From positions 1 through 35,792 of IMG/VR virus record IMGVR_UViG_3300035661_000186: a stretch of DNA of 35,792 nt; one strand, given 5' to 3'. Below are positions 18,597 through 26,593 of the stretch, piece by piece. Within the stretch, counting starts at the first letter, position 1. Each line of letters begins with the position of its first letter. The position numbers and the translations under genes were made by a program. The notes below the pieces were generated by a model. It made no database searches and was not told the DNA's origin. It worked only from the letters and a program-made list of their open reading frames with translations. The stretch comes from a virus.

Positions 18597-18850
18597 ATGG
18601 TTGTAAACATTAAAGTAAGGCGCTCAAGACGCGGAGTGCAAATCTCCGCCAGATCCACCAGTAAGTGTACTAAATAGTATACTTACTAATGGGTCTGATC
18701 TAGTTTCGATTGGGTGAGATAGGATAAATGCAACCCGCTATGTAAAGCGTTAAAACAAAAAACTATAAACGCAAACGATGAAGTTTACGCTTTAGCTGCT
18801 TAAGCTAAAGTAAGGTTCCGGCTCTCTCCCTTATTACCAAATAGAGAGCC
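18597..18850 (+). ncRNA. ssrA: Circularly permuted (two-piece) tmRNA
   Basis: The acceptor piece comes first: T-arm and CCA end (…GACGCGGAG-TGCAAAT-CTCCGC…CAGATCC-A-CCA, to 18660). An excised spacer with a 12 bp hairpin (18660-18688) follows, then the coding piece from GGGTCTG (18691). GGGTCTG pairs with CAGATCC (18650-18656), keeping the alanine identity pair G3-T70 and A73. The tag frame at 18771-18803 encodes ANDEVYALAA and a stop; E. coli has ANDENYALAA. Helix 2 forms across the pieces (18710-18716 with 18621-18627, and AATGCAACC with GGTTG…CATT). A pseudoknot (18811-18815 with 18829-18833, interleaved with 18820-18827 and 18843-18850) follows the tag. tmRNA with SmpB frees stalled ribosomes and marks the unfinished protein for proteolysis. 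Confidence 0.93.
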
Positions 18851-18885
18851 AATACATATGGGTATTAGTAATACTCATATGTATT
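18851..18885 (+). terminator. Hairpin between tmRNA and tRNA-Thr
   Basis: AATACATATG (18851-18860) pairs with CATATGTATT (18876-18885), with an inner GTATT/AATAC stem. It has no T run, so it is more likely a processing or protective hairpin than a terminator. Confidence 0.6.
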
Positions 18886-18886
18886 A

Positions 18887-18960
18887 GCCCTGCTAGTTAA
18901 ATGGTATAACACCTGCTTTGTAATCAGGTATCGGCAGTTCGATTCTGTCGCGGGGCACCA
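18887..18960 (+). tRNA. tRNA-Thr (anticodon TGT)
   Basis: The acceptor is GCCCTGC/GCGGGGC, the anticodon loop TTTGTAA, the T-loop TTCGATT, and A73 plus CCA are encoded. The last pair of the anticodon stem is mismatched. Confidence 0.92.
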
Positions 18961-19042
18961 GAAAACCGTAGTGAACTTGGCTACATCTATTGGTTGAGAA
19001 CGTAATTAAGCTGGATGCTAATAATTTTTTAAGGAAAGAGGT

Positions 19043-19270
19043 ATGTACCCAAGAGATAAATACGGCAGCTATAAGGTGACGCATAAGTGGATAGAAGCAT
19101 GGCGTGGCCATACATATGGGTTCGTGGAGAACGAACTTCGTGAGTATGAGGATGGGGAGGTGCGCGTTCATGCTAGCAACGTGGTTCATATATTTGACCA
19201 CCCCAGAATGGCCGCTATACACGAGGTTTTCCTGATAGCTCAGGATGAGTTGAAATCTTTTATTAGATAG
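19043..19270 (+). CDS. Hypothetical protein, 75 residues
   Basis: ATG 19043 follows AAGGAAAGAGG. The product (MYPRDKYGSYKVTHKWIEAW…) is beta-rich with many charged residues. The base composition is less AT-rich than the preceding region, marking the start of an accessory block up to about 21300. Confidence 0.7.
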   Translation: MYPRDKYGSYKVTHKWIEAWRGHTYGFVENELREYEDGEVRVHASNVVHIFDHPRMAAIHEVFLIAQDELKSFIR

Positions 19271-19311
19271 AAAAAATCACCGAAACCAACAAAACTATGC
19301 AGGAGAACGAG

Positions 19312-19482
19312 ATGGCGTTTGACGATATACCAGAAGATAAAGAACTCAGTTTTAAATGTGACTGTGGTGGAAACATTAAAAAGCGCAACGGAAAGTGGGA
19401 GTGCGACTCCTGTGACTGGAGATGGGGTTGTGGTGAGTGTGTACGAGTAAGTGACCTTATTTACGCGCACAATCATGATTAA
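19312..19482 (+). CDS. Small zinc-ribbon protein
   Basis: Cys pairs CDC near residue 17 and CDSC near 33, followed by CGEC, suggest a zinc ribbon (FKCDCGGNIKKRNGKWECDS). I chose ATG 19312, preceded by AGGAG, over the earlier in-frame ATG 19297. At 56 residues it is probably a nucleic-acid or protein adaptor; the role is unknown. Confidence 0.7.
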   Translation: MAFDDIPEDKELSFKCDCGGNIKKRNGKWECDSCDWRWGCGECVRVSDLIYAHNHD

Positions 19483-19777
19483 CTCATGGTCTAGTGGTGG
19501 CGCTGATTACTCTACACGTTCTGGAATTGATATATTGAAGTGCACTACCTCAGATAGTTCACGAATGGCAGTACCATCCAATAACACGGAAGAAAACACG
19601 CTAAAGCAGATCGCAGACATTGCACACTGTGGTGGCCTTGCCGGGTTGACCGAGGTGGAGGCGCTGATCGCTGTACGGCGATTGACACTGATATATTTGG
19701 ACAAGGGGCGCAACACTGACGCGATGACAATGGACACGCTTGCAGCGTTAAGGGCGTCGAAAGCGGCTGGTAACTAA
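19475..19777 (+). CDS. Hypothetical protein, start uncertain
   Basis: The conserved-looking part is helical (NTLKQIADIAHCGGLAGLTE, then EALIAVRRLTLIYLDKG). Possible starts are GTG 19451, ATG 19475 and ATG 19565; none has a clear ribosome-binding site. From 19565 it would have 71 residues. Overlap with the zinc-ribbon gene would suit translational coupling. Confidence 0.5.
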   Translation: MINSWSSGGADYSTRSGIDILKCTTSDSSRMAVPSNNTEENTLKQIADIAHCGGLAGLTEVEALIAVRRLTLIYLDKGRNTDAMTMDTLAALRASKAAGN

Positions 19778-19802
19778 CGCTGAATAGACACCAGAAAAAG
19801 TC

Positions 19803-19831
19803 TTGACATTCTTTCTGACTTCTTATATAAT
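19803..19831 (+). promoter_or_regulatory. Sigma70 promoter
   Basis: TTGACA (19803-19808) and TATAAT (19826-19831) are 17 bases apart. It lacks the GCG typical of the other phage promoters. It drives the genes from 19871. Confidence 0.9.
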
Positions 19832-19870
19832 TTGTTCATAATGTAGTCAAACAGCGAAGAAGGAAATAAA

Positions 19871-20110
19871 ATGAAAAAGAAACCTGTATTAGCATTAAAG
19901 TTCCTTGAGTTGCGTGATGAGCTTCAGGATGTCTGTGAAGAAATCACTGCAGAAATAAACAGAGGTAACACAGATCTAGCACTGTTGATGCTCGGGCGCA
20001 ATAAGGCCGAACAGGTAGGTAAGCGAGTACCAGGTCCAGTGGGAACTGAGGAGATGCAAGCAGTATTGACATTTGTGGGAGCCAGATTCGACCTTGAAGT
20101 AGCTATTTAG
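19871..20110 (+). CDS. Helical hypothetical protein, 79 residues
   Basis: ATG 19871 follows AAGGAAA. The product begins MKKKPVLALKFLELRDELQD. It is mostly helical, has no signal peptide and no recognised family. Confidence 0.7.
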   Translation: MKKKPVLALKFLELRDELQDVCEEITAEINRGNTDLALLMLGRNKAEQVGKRVPGPVGTEEMQAVLTFVGARFDLEVAI

Positions 20111-20143
20111 CACAGTGAGAAATTACAGAGAGAATAAAATAAA

Positions 20144-20380
20144 ATGAAATGGGTAAAAGATACCGCGAAGCATTCAATCGGTGAAGTATTGTTTCTTGGA
20201 CCATGGAACGTTGGGAGTATTAACTATAACCGTCTCTGGTCTAAGGGCGACGTAGTGAAATACATCTCTGTATGTAAATTGCCGGGCTTCGAACGGCGTG
20301 GAGAATTCCGGTTTAAGAAGGACGCAAAAGTAGCAGTTGAGTCTGCCGTCAAGTATTGGTTAAGCCAATTGCCACAATAG
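20144..20380 (+). CDS. Hypothetical protein, 78 residues
   Basis: The product begins MKWVKDTAKHSIGEVLFLGP and is rich in aromatic and basic residues, ending in a helix (AVESAVKYWLSQLPQ). A purine-rich AGAGAG precedes the start. The family is unknown. Confidence 0.7.
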   Translation: MKWVKDTAKHSIGEVLFLGPWNVGSINYNRLWSKGDVVKYISVCKLPGFERRGEFRFKKDAKVAVESAVKYWLSQLPQ

Positions 20381-20431
20381 TAAAAGGGAACTAGAAATCA
20401 TTATATGAAAAATAAACTTGTAGGATAACGA

Positions 20432-21082
20432 ATGAAGATGGTTACTGTTGCTGCGCTGTACGTTGAGACTTCTGGGGCCTATTTTGGGCTAGAGGGTGTT
20501 GACCCTTGGGATGAATCGAGAGATGCCAGAAAATATAACGGCCCGTATCCAGTAGTAGCGCACCCTCCTTGCCAGCGATGGGGTAAATTCTGGGCTGGAA
20601 GTCCACTATGGATTGCTAGAACGGGGGAACGCAAGATAAAAGGCGATGATGGTGGTTGTTTTGCCGCAGCATTGAATAGCGTTTACCGATTTGGTGGAGT
20701 GCTAGAGCATCCGTGGGGGAGCCATGCTTGGCCACATTTTGGCCTTACTGTGCCGTCTCGCTCAGGTGGTTGGGTAAAGGCCGATGACTTTGGCGGGTGG
20801 ACATGCTGTGTTGAACAGGGAAAATACGGCCACTATGCGCGGAAGCCTACGCTATTATATGCAGTTGGCACGGATTTGCCAGAGCTTCTGTGGGGAAAAA
20901 GTGAGGCGGTATTTCCACAGTGGGCGATAGATAAATACGGTATAGAAAAATGCAGGCGGATAGGTGAATTAGGGTTAAAGGGGGGCGGGACTAACAGCAC
21001 TGTGAGAATCCATACACCGACTGAGTTTAGAGACCTGCTGCTAGGAATGGCTAGGAGTGTAGGCAATAGGGGAATAAAATGA
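20432..21082 (+). CDS. Methyltransferase-like phage protein (PPCQ motif)
   Basis: The 216-residue protein contains VAHPPCQRWGKFW near residue 41. It resembles the PCQ catalytic motif of cytosine-5 methyltransferases and the conserved pocket of related phage proteins annotated as DNA methylase-like. LEHPWGSHAWPHFGL follows near 92, and several aromatic stretches come later. A complete SAM-binding motif (FxGxG) is not obvious, so catalysis is uncertain; it may be a degenerate or unusual methylase fold. Its stop overlaps the next start (ATGA). Confidence 0.6.
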   Translation: MKMVTVAALYVETSGAYFGLEGVDPWDESRDARKYNGPYPVVAHPPCQRWGKFWAGSPLWIARTGERKIKGDDGGCFAAALNSVYRFGGVLEHPWGSHAWPHFGLTVPSRSGGWVKADDFGGWTCCVEQGKYGHYARKPTLLYAVGTDLPELLWGKSEAVFPQWAIDKYGIEKCRRIGELGLKGGGTNSTVRIHTPTEFRDLLLGMARSVGNRGIK

Positions 21083-21291
21083 CAGATATATCCAAGAGTA
21101 GCAAATGGCAGCCTATAGAAACTGCCCCAAAAGATTGTAGGATTCTAGTGGGTAAAGTTGGAGATCCGTGGGTATATCCTGCATGGTGGGATGCCTACCG
21201 TAATAACTGGGCCTTGGCAGATTTTCCCCTGGATTATTATTTGACACCTACTCACTGGATGGAGTTCCTTGACCCTCCTCAGGAAGATTAA
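21079..21291 (+). CDS. DUF551-like protein
   Basis: The pattern W-Q-P-I-E-T-A-P-K-D near residue 10, a central Trp-rich part (YPAWWDAYRNNW) and the ending PTHWMEFLDPPQ match the DUF551 family, common in phages and prophages and of unknown function. It is coupled to the methylase-like gene by an ATGA overlap. Confidence 0.8.
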   Translation: MTDISKSSKWQPIETAPKDCRILVGKVGDPWVYPAWWDAYRNNWALADFPLDYYLTPTHWMEFLDPPQED

Positions 21292-21317
21292 AGCTGGAAC
21301 TACACAAGGAGAATGAA

Positions 21318-21413
21318 ATGGATTTACTACTTGCGCTACTCATCTGGTTTCTCTTGTCGATACCAGTGGCCTTGTTTATTGGTTGGTTTATTAGCTCCGG
21401 AACAGACGAATGA
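21318..21413 (+). CDS. Single-span membrane peptide, 31 residues
   Basis: ATG 21318 follows AAGGAG at ideal distance. The peptide (MDLLLALLIWFLLSIPVALF…) is one hydrophobic helix with a short polar end (SSGTDE). It may modify the host membrane; the function is unknown. Confidence 0.65.
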   Translation: MDLLLALLIWFLLSIPVALFIGWFISSGTDE

Positions 21414-21640
21414 ACCAATCGTGGCAATCAAAATTTGTGGACTTAGCACACTTAGTGGGGTAGTGGTCGAAAGACCCAAGCACTAAGGTTGAGTGCTGCG
21501 TTATCAACGAAGCGAATCGCATGCAATAGGCGATTTGGGACTAGAGATCCCATCGGCCTTATAGAAAATGACTAGTAAAATCGAGAGATCCAGCATGAGG
21601 CTGGTTGGTTATGGGAGTGGGTAAGCTACGTCCTTTAGAG
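21414..21640 (+). ncRNA. Multi-hairpin non-coding segment upstream of the QueD-like gene
   Basis: There is no gene. CTTAGTG/CACTAAG encloses GGTC-GAAA-GACC near 21456-21487. Further hairpins are AATCGC/GCGATT (near 21515-21535), GGGA/TCCC (near 21538-21552), CCAGC/GCTGG (near 21592-21606) and GTAG-TTGA-CTAC (near 21645). No promoter is seen directly before it. It may be a leader (possibly a riboswitch) for the next gene or an independent RNA. Confidence 0.45.
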
Positions 21641-21683
21641 CGTGGTAGTTGACTACACTACAATTTTACAAAGGGATTTACAA

Positions 21684-22595
21684 ATGAACACTTCGACGAT
21701 GTGGTTAGGTCAGGTTACTACCATTGATTGTGCTTTTATTATGGAAGATGGAAATGTTTTGGGAGCTTCGTATAACCCAAAATTCACTGTCTCTGGATCA
21801 ATCGACAATGAAGAACAAGTTGTCGAAGATTTTTCTTCCATTAAAAAGAAATTGAAGAGTCAGATTGACGACAAAGAGACTGGATTTGACCATAAGTTAA
21901 TCATTTCTAATCGATCTGGTATTATTTCAACGAAGTTAGTTGGACATACCTATGTTATTAAAACGAAGATGTTTGAGATCAGAGTTCCAGATAATGGGGT
22001 TCGGTTCATAGAAGAAGATCTCGAAAAGAATTCGTTTGATACCTTCACAATTGCACTGGAAGAATATCTGAATAAGTTGAACCCAACTCTTAAGATTAAA
22101 TGTTTCAATACAACTGACATCGAAGGAATGCCTGGTCAAAATAATAGAAACGTATTTTATTTCTCCTATACCCATGGATTGAAGAACTCTTCTTCGTTTG
22201 GATGTCAGACTTTACATGGTCATCTGTCTTATTTGGCGGTTGCATCTGTTCCCATTTCAAATGATGAAGTAGTTGAGTTTGGAAAAACAATTAAAAAGGT
22301 TGTAGATAAATTTGACAATACAATGTTCATTTGGTCTAGCAATTGGGATGAATTATCAAAGACTGTCACATATGAAAGCAAGTGTAGGGGAACTATTCAA
22401 ATTAAGATTATTTCGGACGATGCAAAATATCAAATCATTGACACTGAAACCACAGTTGAAAACCTTACCAACTTTTTTGTAGAACAAATAAAGGCCGAGT
22501 GCTTGACAGACGGGCTGGACGTAAACAAAATCTCGTCTATATACGTTTCTGAGGGCTTGACTAAGGGTGCAATGTACGAAAATACAAATGTCTGA
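21684..22595 (+). CDS. Duplicated QueD/6-pyruvoyl-tetrahydropterin synthase-fold protein
   Basis: The C-terminal half carries QueD hallmarks: SYTHGL near residue 162, the zinc and catalytic segment C-x-x-LHGH (178-180), TVEN (258-260) and a closing SEGLTKGAMYE. The N-terminal half repeats the outline without the HGH zinc site: VEDFSSIKKKL (47-57), DHKLI (69-73), then a helix and a strand. QueD makes carboxytetrahydropterin in 7-deazaguanine (queuosine, phage DNA modification) synthesis. With no QueC/E or FolE nearby, the role is unclear. I chose ATG 21684 (AAAGGG upstream). Confidence 0.6.
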   Translation: MNTSTMWLGQVTTIDCAFIMEDGNVLGASYNPKFTVSGSIDNEEQVVEDFSSIKKKLKSQIDDKETGFDHKLIISNRSGIISTKLVGHTYVIKTKMFEIRVPDNGVRFIEEDLEKNSFDTFTIALEEYLNKLNPTLKIKCFNTTDIEGMPGQNNRNVFYFSYTHGLKNSSSFGCQTLHGHLSYLAVASVPISNDEVVEFGKTIKKVVDKFDNTMFIWSSNWDELSKTVTYESKCRGTIQIKIISDDAKYQIIDTETTVENLTNFFVEQIKAECLTDGLDVNKISSIYVSEGLTKGAMYENTNV

Positions 22596-22667
22596 GATTA
22601 CGCAAAGAAAAACGAGCTAGAGTAAGTCAAACATTAAAAAAGACGCAGTAAACATGTCAAAACGGGT

Positions 22668-22725
22668 AAGCCACGAGCAGAAACCTAGTCCTTTCTTAAA
22701 AGCCCTAGGTTTCTGCTCGTGGCTT
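22668..22725. terminator. Long perfect inverted repeat, probable terminator
   Basis: Bases 22668-22688 and 22705-22725 form a perfect 21 bp stem with a 16-base loop, ending in TTTTC. It separates the QueD-like gene from nrdA. The length is far beyond a normal terminator and matches the long stems in the RNA region. Confidence 0.7.
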
Positions 22726-22755
22726 TTCATATAAAAATAACATGGAGTTTTCAAT

Positions 22756-25002
22756 TTGAACGTAATTAAACGTGACGGATCGGTACAACCTCTTGATTTA
22801 ACTAAAATTCATAATGTCCTAGAATGGGCATGTAGTGGCGCCAACGACGACGGCCTCACCCCCATTAGAGGTGTCTCCGTATCCCACATAGAAATGCAGG
22901 CACAAATACATTTCTATAATAGGATGAAAACAAGTGAGATACACTCACTTCTGATAAAAGCAGCATCCGATTTGATTTCTGAAGATACACCAAACTATGA
23001 CCACGTAGCAGCAAGACTGGTTTGGTTTGCAGTTCGTAAAGAAGCATTTGGCACTAATATGCCCCCGCACCTACGAACAGTCTTAAATCGTAACATTGAA
23101 TCTGGGTTCTACTCGGGTGATGTGCTACAGTACTATAACGATGAAGAAATAGACGAACTCAATTCAATGATCGACCACCGTAGAGATGATCTATTTAGAT
23201 ATGCTGGCGCTGAACAGATGCGCAAGAAATACTTAGTACAAAATAGAAAGACTAGGAAGATATATGAATCTTTCCAGTTTCCATATATCATGGTTGCTGC
23301 TACGCTATTTGCACGTTATCCGAAAGAATCTCGAATGATGTGGGTTAAGAAATTCTATGATTTAGCAAGTCAACATTATATTTCATTGCCCACGCCAATC
23401 ATGGCTGGTATGAGAACTCCAGTAAAACAATTCTCATCTTGTACAGTAATTGATAGTGGAGATTCGCTGTTATCTATAAATTCCACTGCTTCCGCTATTG
23501 TTGAATATGCATCTAAGAAAGCAGGAATTGGTATCAATGTTGGACGTATTCGTGGTGTTGGACAATTAGTCAATAAAGGCACGGCAGTTACTACTGGGGT
23601 CATTCCTTTTGCAAAGTATTTTAATGCCGCTCTTAAATCATGTTCACAGGGGTCAGTTCGTGGTGCATCTGCTACAGTGTCGTACCCAGGTTGGCATATT
23701 GAGTTTGAGAGCTTGATTGAGCTTAAGAACAACAAAGGTACAGAAGAAACACGAATTAGAACCATGGATTATTCGGTTGCATTAAATGGATTCATGTATG
23801 AACGACTTGTAACTGGTGGCAATATTACTTTATTCAGCCCAGAAGAATTACCAGATTTATACGACGCCTTCTATAGCAATGACACTGAACTTTTCAAAAC
23901 TTTGTATGAAAAATACGAAACGTCTCCAAAGGTCACTCGTAAAAGTATCCCAGCAATGGAATACTTTTCCAAGTTGATGAATGAACGATTTGAGACTGGT
24001 CGAATCTACATCTTTAATGCTGATAATGTTAATAAGCAAACTCCATTTTATGAGAACATTTTCTTATCTAACCTATGCCAAGAAATCTGTCTCCCAACTG
24101 CCCCAATGGGCGATGATGAATCCCTTATTGCTCTATGTACTTTAGCCGCTGTTAATGTGGGTAAATTCAGTAAAGAAATGACAGAGTCACAGATTGATAT
24201 TCTTAGGGATTGTTGTCAAGTGTTAAACAGAGGACTGGACGAGCTACTATCATATCAAGATTATATGAACGATGCTGCTCGACGTCACACCGAACGATAT
24301 CGTCCACTTGGAATAGGTATTATTGGATATGCACACTGGTTAGCTAAGGGTCGAATGACATGGGGGTCAGACGAAGCACTGTTAGAAACCGATAAGTTGA
24401 TGGAGCGTATTGCTTATTATCTAACAGAATCGTCAATCAGTCTTGCGGAAGAACTAGGAAGTATTGATGTTCACACTCGATACCATGATGGCATTTTCCC
24501 TAAAGATGTCAGTATGGGGCCTGTACAAACTAGAATGGATTGGGTTGCATTGAAAACTCAAGTACTCAAATATGGTATTCGTAACGCAACTTTAATGGCA
24601 CTAATGCCATGTGAAACAAGTTCACAACTATCTAACGAAACATCTGGATTTGAACCGCCAAGAAGTCTAATCACCATCAAAGGCTCTAAAGAGGGTGTAT
24701 TGCCACAAGTTGTTCCAGAATTTAGCAAACTGAATAACGTATATGAGACTCTATGGAATGTCGATGTTCGAGATTATCTTAAAACAGTTGCAGTAATGCA
24801 ACGTTGGGTTGACCAATCAATCTCAGCAAATACCAGTTATAACCCATCCCGTGGTGAAATTACTATGAGTTGTCTTATTTCTGACCTATTGTTTGCTTAT
24901 CAGTCTGGAGTGAAAACGTTATACTATTCAAACACATATGATGGATCCGGGGATGATATGTTAGAAGATGGTGGATGTGAAAGTGGTGCATGTAAACTCT
25001 GA
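22756..25002 (+). CDS. nrdA: Class Ia ribonucleotide reductase, large subunit
   Basis: The 748-residue protein is collinear with E. coli NrdA. It has the N-terminal ATP-cone (VIKRDGSVQPLDLTKIHNVL), the active-site cysteines in FSSCTV, SNLCQEICLP (radical Cys, with Asn and Glu) and ALCTLAAVN, and the C-terminal redox pair in GGCESGACKL. It reduces ribonucleotides to deoxyribonucleotides for phage DNA synthesis, with NrdB supplying the tyrosyl radical. It starts at TTG 22756 with GGAG upstream; no ATG fits. Codon use differs from the AT-richest neighbours, suggesting a separate origin. Confidence 0.97.
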   Translation: MNVIKRDGSVQPLDLTKIHNVLEWACSGANDDGLTPIRGVSVSHIEMQAQIHFYNRMKTSEIHSLLIKAASDLISEDTPNYDHVAARLVWFAVRKEAFGTNMPPHLRTVLNRNIESGFYSGDVLQYYNDEEIDELNSMIDHRRDDLFRYAGAEQMRKKYLVQNRKTRKIYESFQFPYIMVAATLFARYPKESRMMWVKKFYDLASQHYISLPTPIMAGMRTPVKQFSSCTVIDSGDSLLSINSTASAIVEYASKKAGIGINVGRIRGVGQLVNKGTAVTTGVIPFAKYFNAALKSCSQGSVRGASATVSYPGWHIEFESLIELKNNKGTEETRIRTMDYSVALNGFMYERLVTGGNITLFSPEELPDLYDAFYSNDTELFKTLYEKYETSPKVTRKSIPAMEYFSKLMNERFETGRIYIFNADNVNKQTPFYENIFLSNLCQEICLPTAPMGDDESLIALCTLAAVNVGKFSKEMTESQIDILRDCCQVLNRGLDELLSYQDYMNDAARRHTERYRPLGIGIIGYAHWLAKGRMTWGSDEALLETDKLMERIAYYLTESSISLAEELGSIDVHTRYHDGIFPKDVSMGPVQTRMDWVALKTQVLKYGIRNATLMALMPCETSSQLSNETSGFEPPRSLITIKGSKEGVLPQVVPEFSKLNNVYETLWNVDVRDYLKTVAVMQRWVDQSISANTSYNPSRGEITMSCLISDLLFAYQSGVKTLYYSNTYDGSGDDMLEDGGCESGACKL

Positions 25003-25003
25003 C

Positions 25004-25032
25004 TTGACTTATCAGGTAATTTAGCGTATAAT
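25004..25032 (+). promoter_or_regulatory. Sigma70 promoter between nrdA and nrdB
   Basis: TTGACT (25004-25009) and TATAAT (25027-25032) are 17 bases apart, immediately after the nrdA stop. It gives nrdB its own transcription. Confidence 0.88.
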
Positions 25033-25052
25033 TAAACTTTATGGAGTTACTA

Positions 25053-26108
25053 ATGACCACTTTTCAACCAGTTCTATCAATGAATGTTCACCCCGACAAG
25101 TTATTCTTTGGCGAGAGTGGACATGGCATCTGTCGTTACGATACAATACGTTATCCAATCTTGGACAAAATTGACGAGAAGATGAAATCCTTTTTTTGGC
25201 GTCCACAGGAAATTGACTTTTCTCAAGAGAAACGTAGTTTCGGTAATATGACAGATGCCGAACAGTTCATCTTTACATCTAATCTTAAACGACAAATCCT
25301 ACTAGATTCGATCCAGGGAAGGGCACCAGCTCTCACTTTCTTGGAACACTGCACTGATCCGACATTAGAAAATGCTATTCTAACATGGTCATTTTTCGAG
25401 TCTATCCACAGTGCAAGTTATACTTACATCTTACGGGCTATCTATCCAAACCCTGCTGAAGTGGTTGACGATATGCCCAATATTCGGCCAATAGTGGATT
25501 GTGCACATGATATCACCAAATCGTATGATCGTTTACGTAATAATCCAAACAAAGAAAATCTTTATCTTGCGTTAATTTCTGCAAATGCACTTGAAGCCAT
25601 TAGGTTCTATGTTTCTTTTGCATGTACGTTTGCATTCATGGAACGAGGAATGGTTGAAGCATCGGCTAAGACTATCAAGATGATTGCTCGTGATGAGAAC
25701 ATGCATCTTGTTTTAGTTCAGCACATCCTAAAACTACTACCGCAAGATGACCCAGAGTTTGTGCAAATCATCGGTGACAATCGAAAGAATGCAACACAGA
25801 TTTTCATGGCGGCAGCAGAACAAGAAAAAGAATGGGCAAGGTATTTGTTTGAGAATGGAACGATGTTAGGTTTGAACGAGAAAATTCTGTCAAATTATAT
25901 TGACTACTTGTTACCTAGACGTATGAAGGCAGTGAAATTAGTGGATAGCATCCCACGAATTGAGCATCCTTTACCCTGGATTGAAAAGCATTTCACTAGC
26001 GAAAATTCACAGGTGGCTCCACAGGAAGTAGAGTTGTCTAGTTATCTAGCATCCTCTGTGAGGAATGATTTGGGCGATCTTAATTTGCAAGACCTTTGGG
26101 TACAATGA
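25053..26108 (+). CDS. nrdB: Class Ia ribonucleotide reductase, small subunit
   Basis: The protein has the R2 signature: LLDSIQGR (first Asp ligand), the helix FFESIHSASYTY with Glu and His ligands and the radical Tyr, then ALEAIRFYVSFA and ARDENMHLVL with the remaining ligands. The length (351 residues) is normal. I chose ATG 25053, placed after GGAG; the in-frame ATG 25041 contains that ribosome-binding site. Confidence 0.97.
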   Translation: MTTFQPVLSMNVHPDKLFFGESGHGICRYDTIRYPILDKIDEKMKSFFWRPQEIDFSQEKRSFGNMTDAEQFIFTSNLKRQILLDSIQGRAPALTFLEHCTDPTLENAILTWSFFESIHSASYTYILRAIYPNPAEVVDDMPNIRPIVDCAHDITKSYDRLRNNPNKENLYLALISANALEAIRFYVSFACTFAFMERGMVEASAKTIKMIARDENMHLVLVQHILKLLPQDDPEFVQIIGDNRKNATQIFMAAAEQEKEWARYLFENGTMLGLNEKILSNYIDYLLPRRMKAVKLVDSIPRIEHPLPWIEKHFTSENSQVAPQEVELSSYLASSVRNDLGDLNLQDLWVQ

Positions 26109-26126
26109 TAGTATTGTGGAGTGAAT

Positions 26127-26423
26127 ATGACACCTAAAACATATATGAAGAAACCGGAGTTCATCGAGGCGCAACAGTTTCTAAATGATGACAATAGTAA
26201 TTCATTGCTAAATTGGATTAATACAAGTCTACTTACTGGTGCAAAATTTAAGAGTGGAGGCCATTCAGAATTGGTAAATGAGGTTCTACTCATCCCAACT
26301 TTGTATGGGTACTATATTGCTAAGATAAGTGATTGGGTTGTTAGAGATGTACAGGGTAACTTTTTAGTATATACCAATGATACTTTTAACAAGCTATTCG
26401 AAGAAGTTAAACTTTATTCATAA
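26127..26423 (+). CDS. Hypothetical phage protein, 98 residues
   Basis: ATG 26127 has GGAG upstream; an in-frame GTG 26121 is less likely. The N-terminus (YMKKPEFIEAQQFL) and the late segment GYYIAKISDWVVRDVQGNFLVY…FNKLFEEV recall a widespread small phage family whose members carry a pattern like GxYIAKGxNGExYPCKPxIFExTY. The function is unknown. Confidence 0.75.
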   Translation: MTPKTYMKKPEFIEAQQFLNDDNSNSLLNWINTSLLTGAKFKSGGHSELVNEVLLIPTLYGYYIAKISDWVVRDVQGNFLVYTNDTFNKLFEEVKLYS

Positions 26424-26509
26424 TGAGACGTATCTCATACTCCAATTAAGCATATACTAAGATTAGCTGTTTATTAAGAACTCCTAATTTAGCATTAAAA
26501 AAATTATAC

Positions 26510-26538
26510 TTGATTTCTTTTATTAAAGAGCGTATAAT
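26510..26538 (+). promoter_or_regulatory. Sigma70 promoter
   Basis: TTGATT (26510-26515) and TATAAT (26533-26538) are 17 bases apart. It drives the DNA-binding protein at 26594. Confidence 0.88.
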
Positions 26539-26593
26539 ATTATTTGTAGTCGCGTAGTAAACAATTTATTTTAACTAAAACAAAGGAAAGAAT

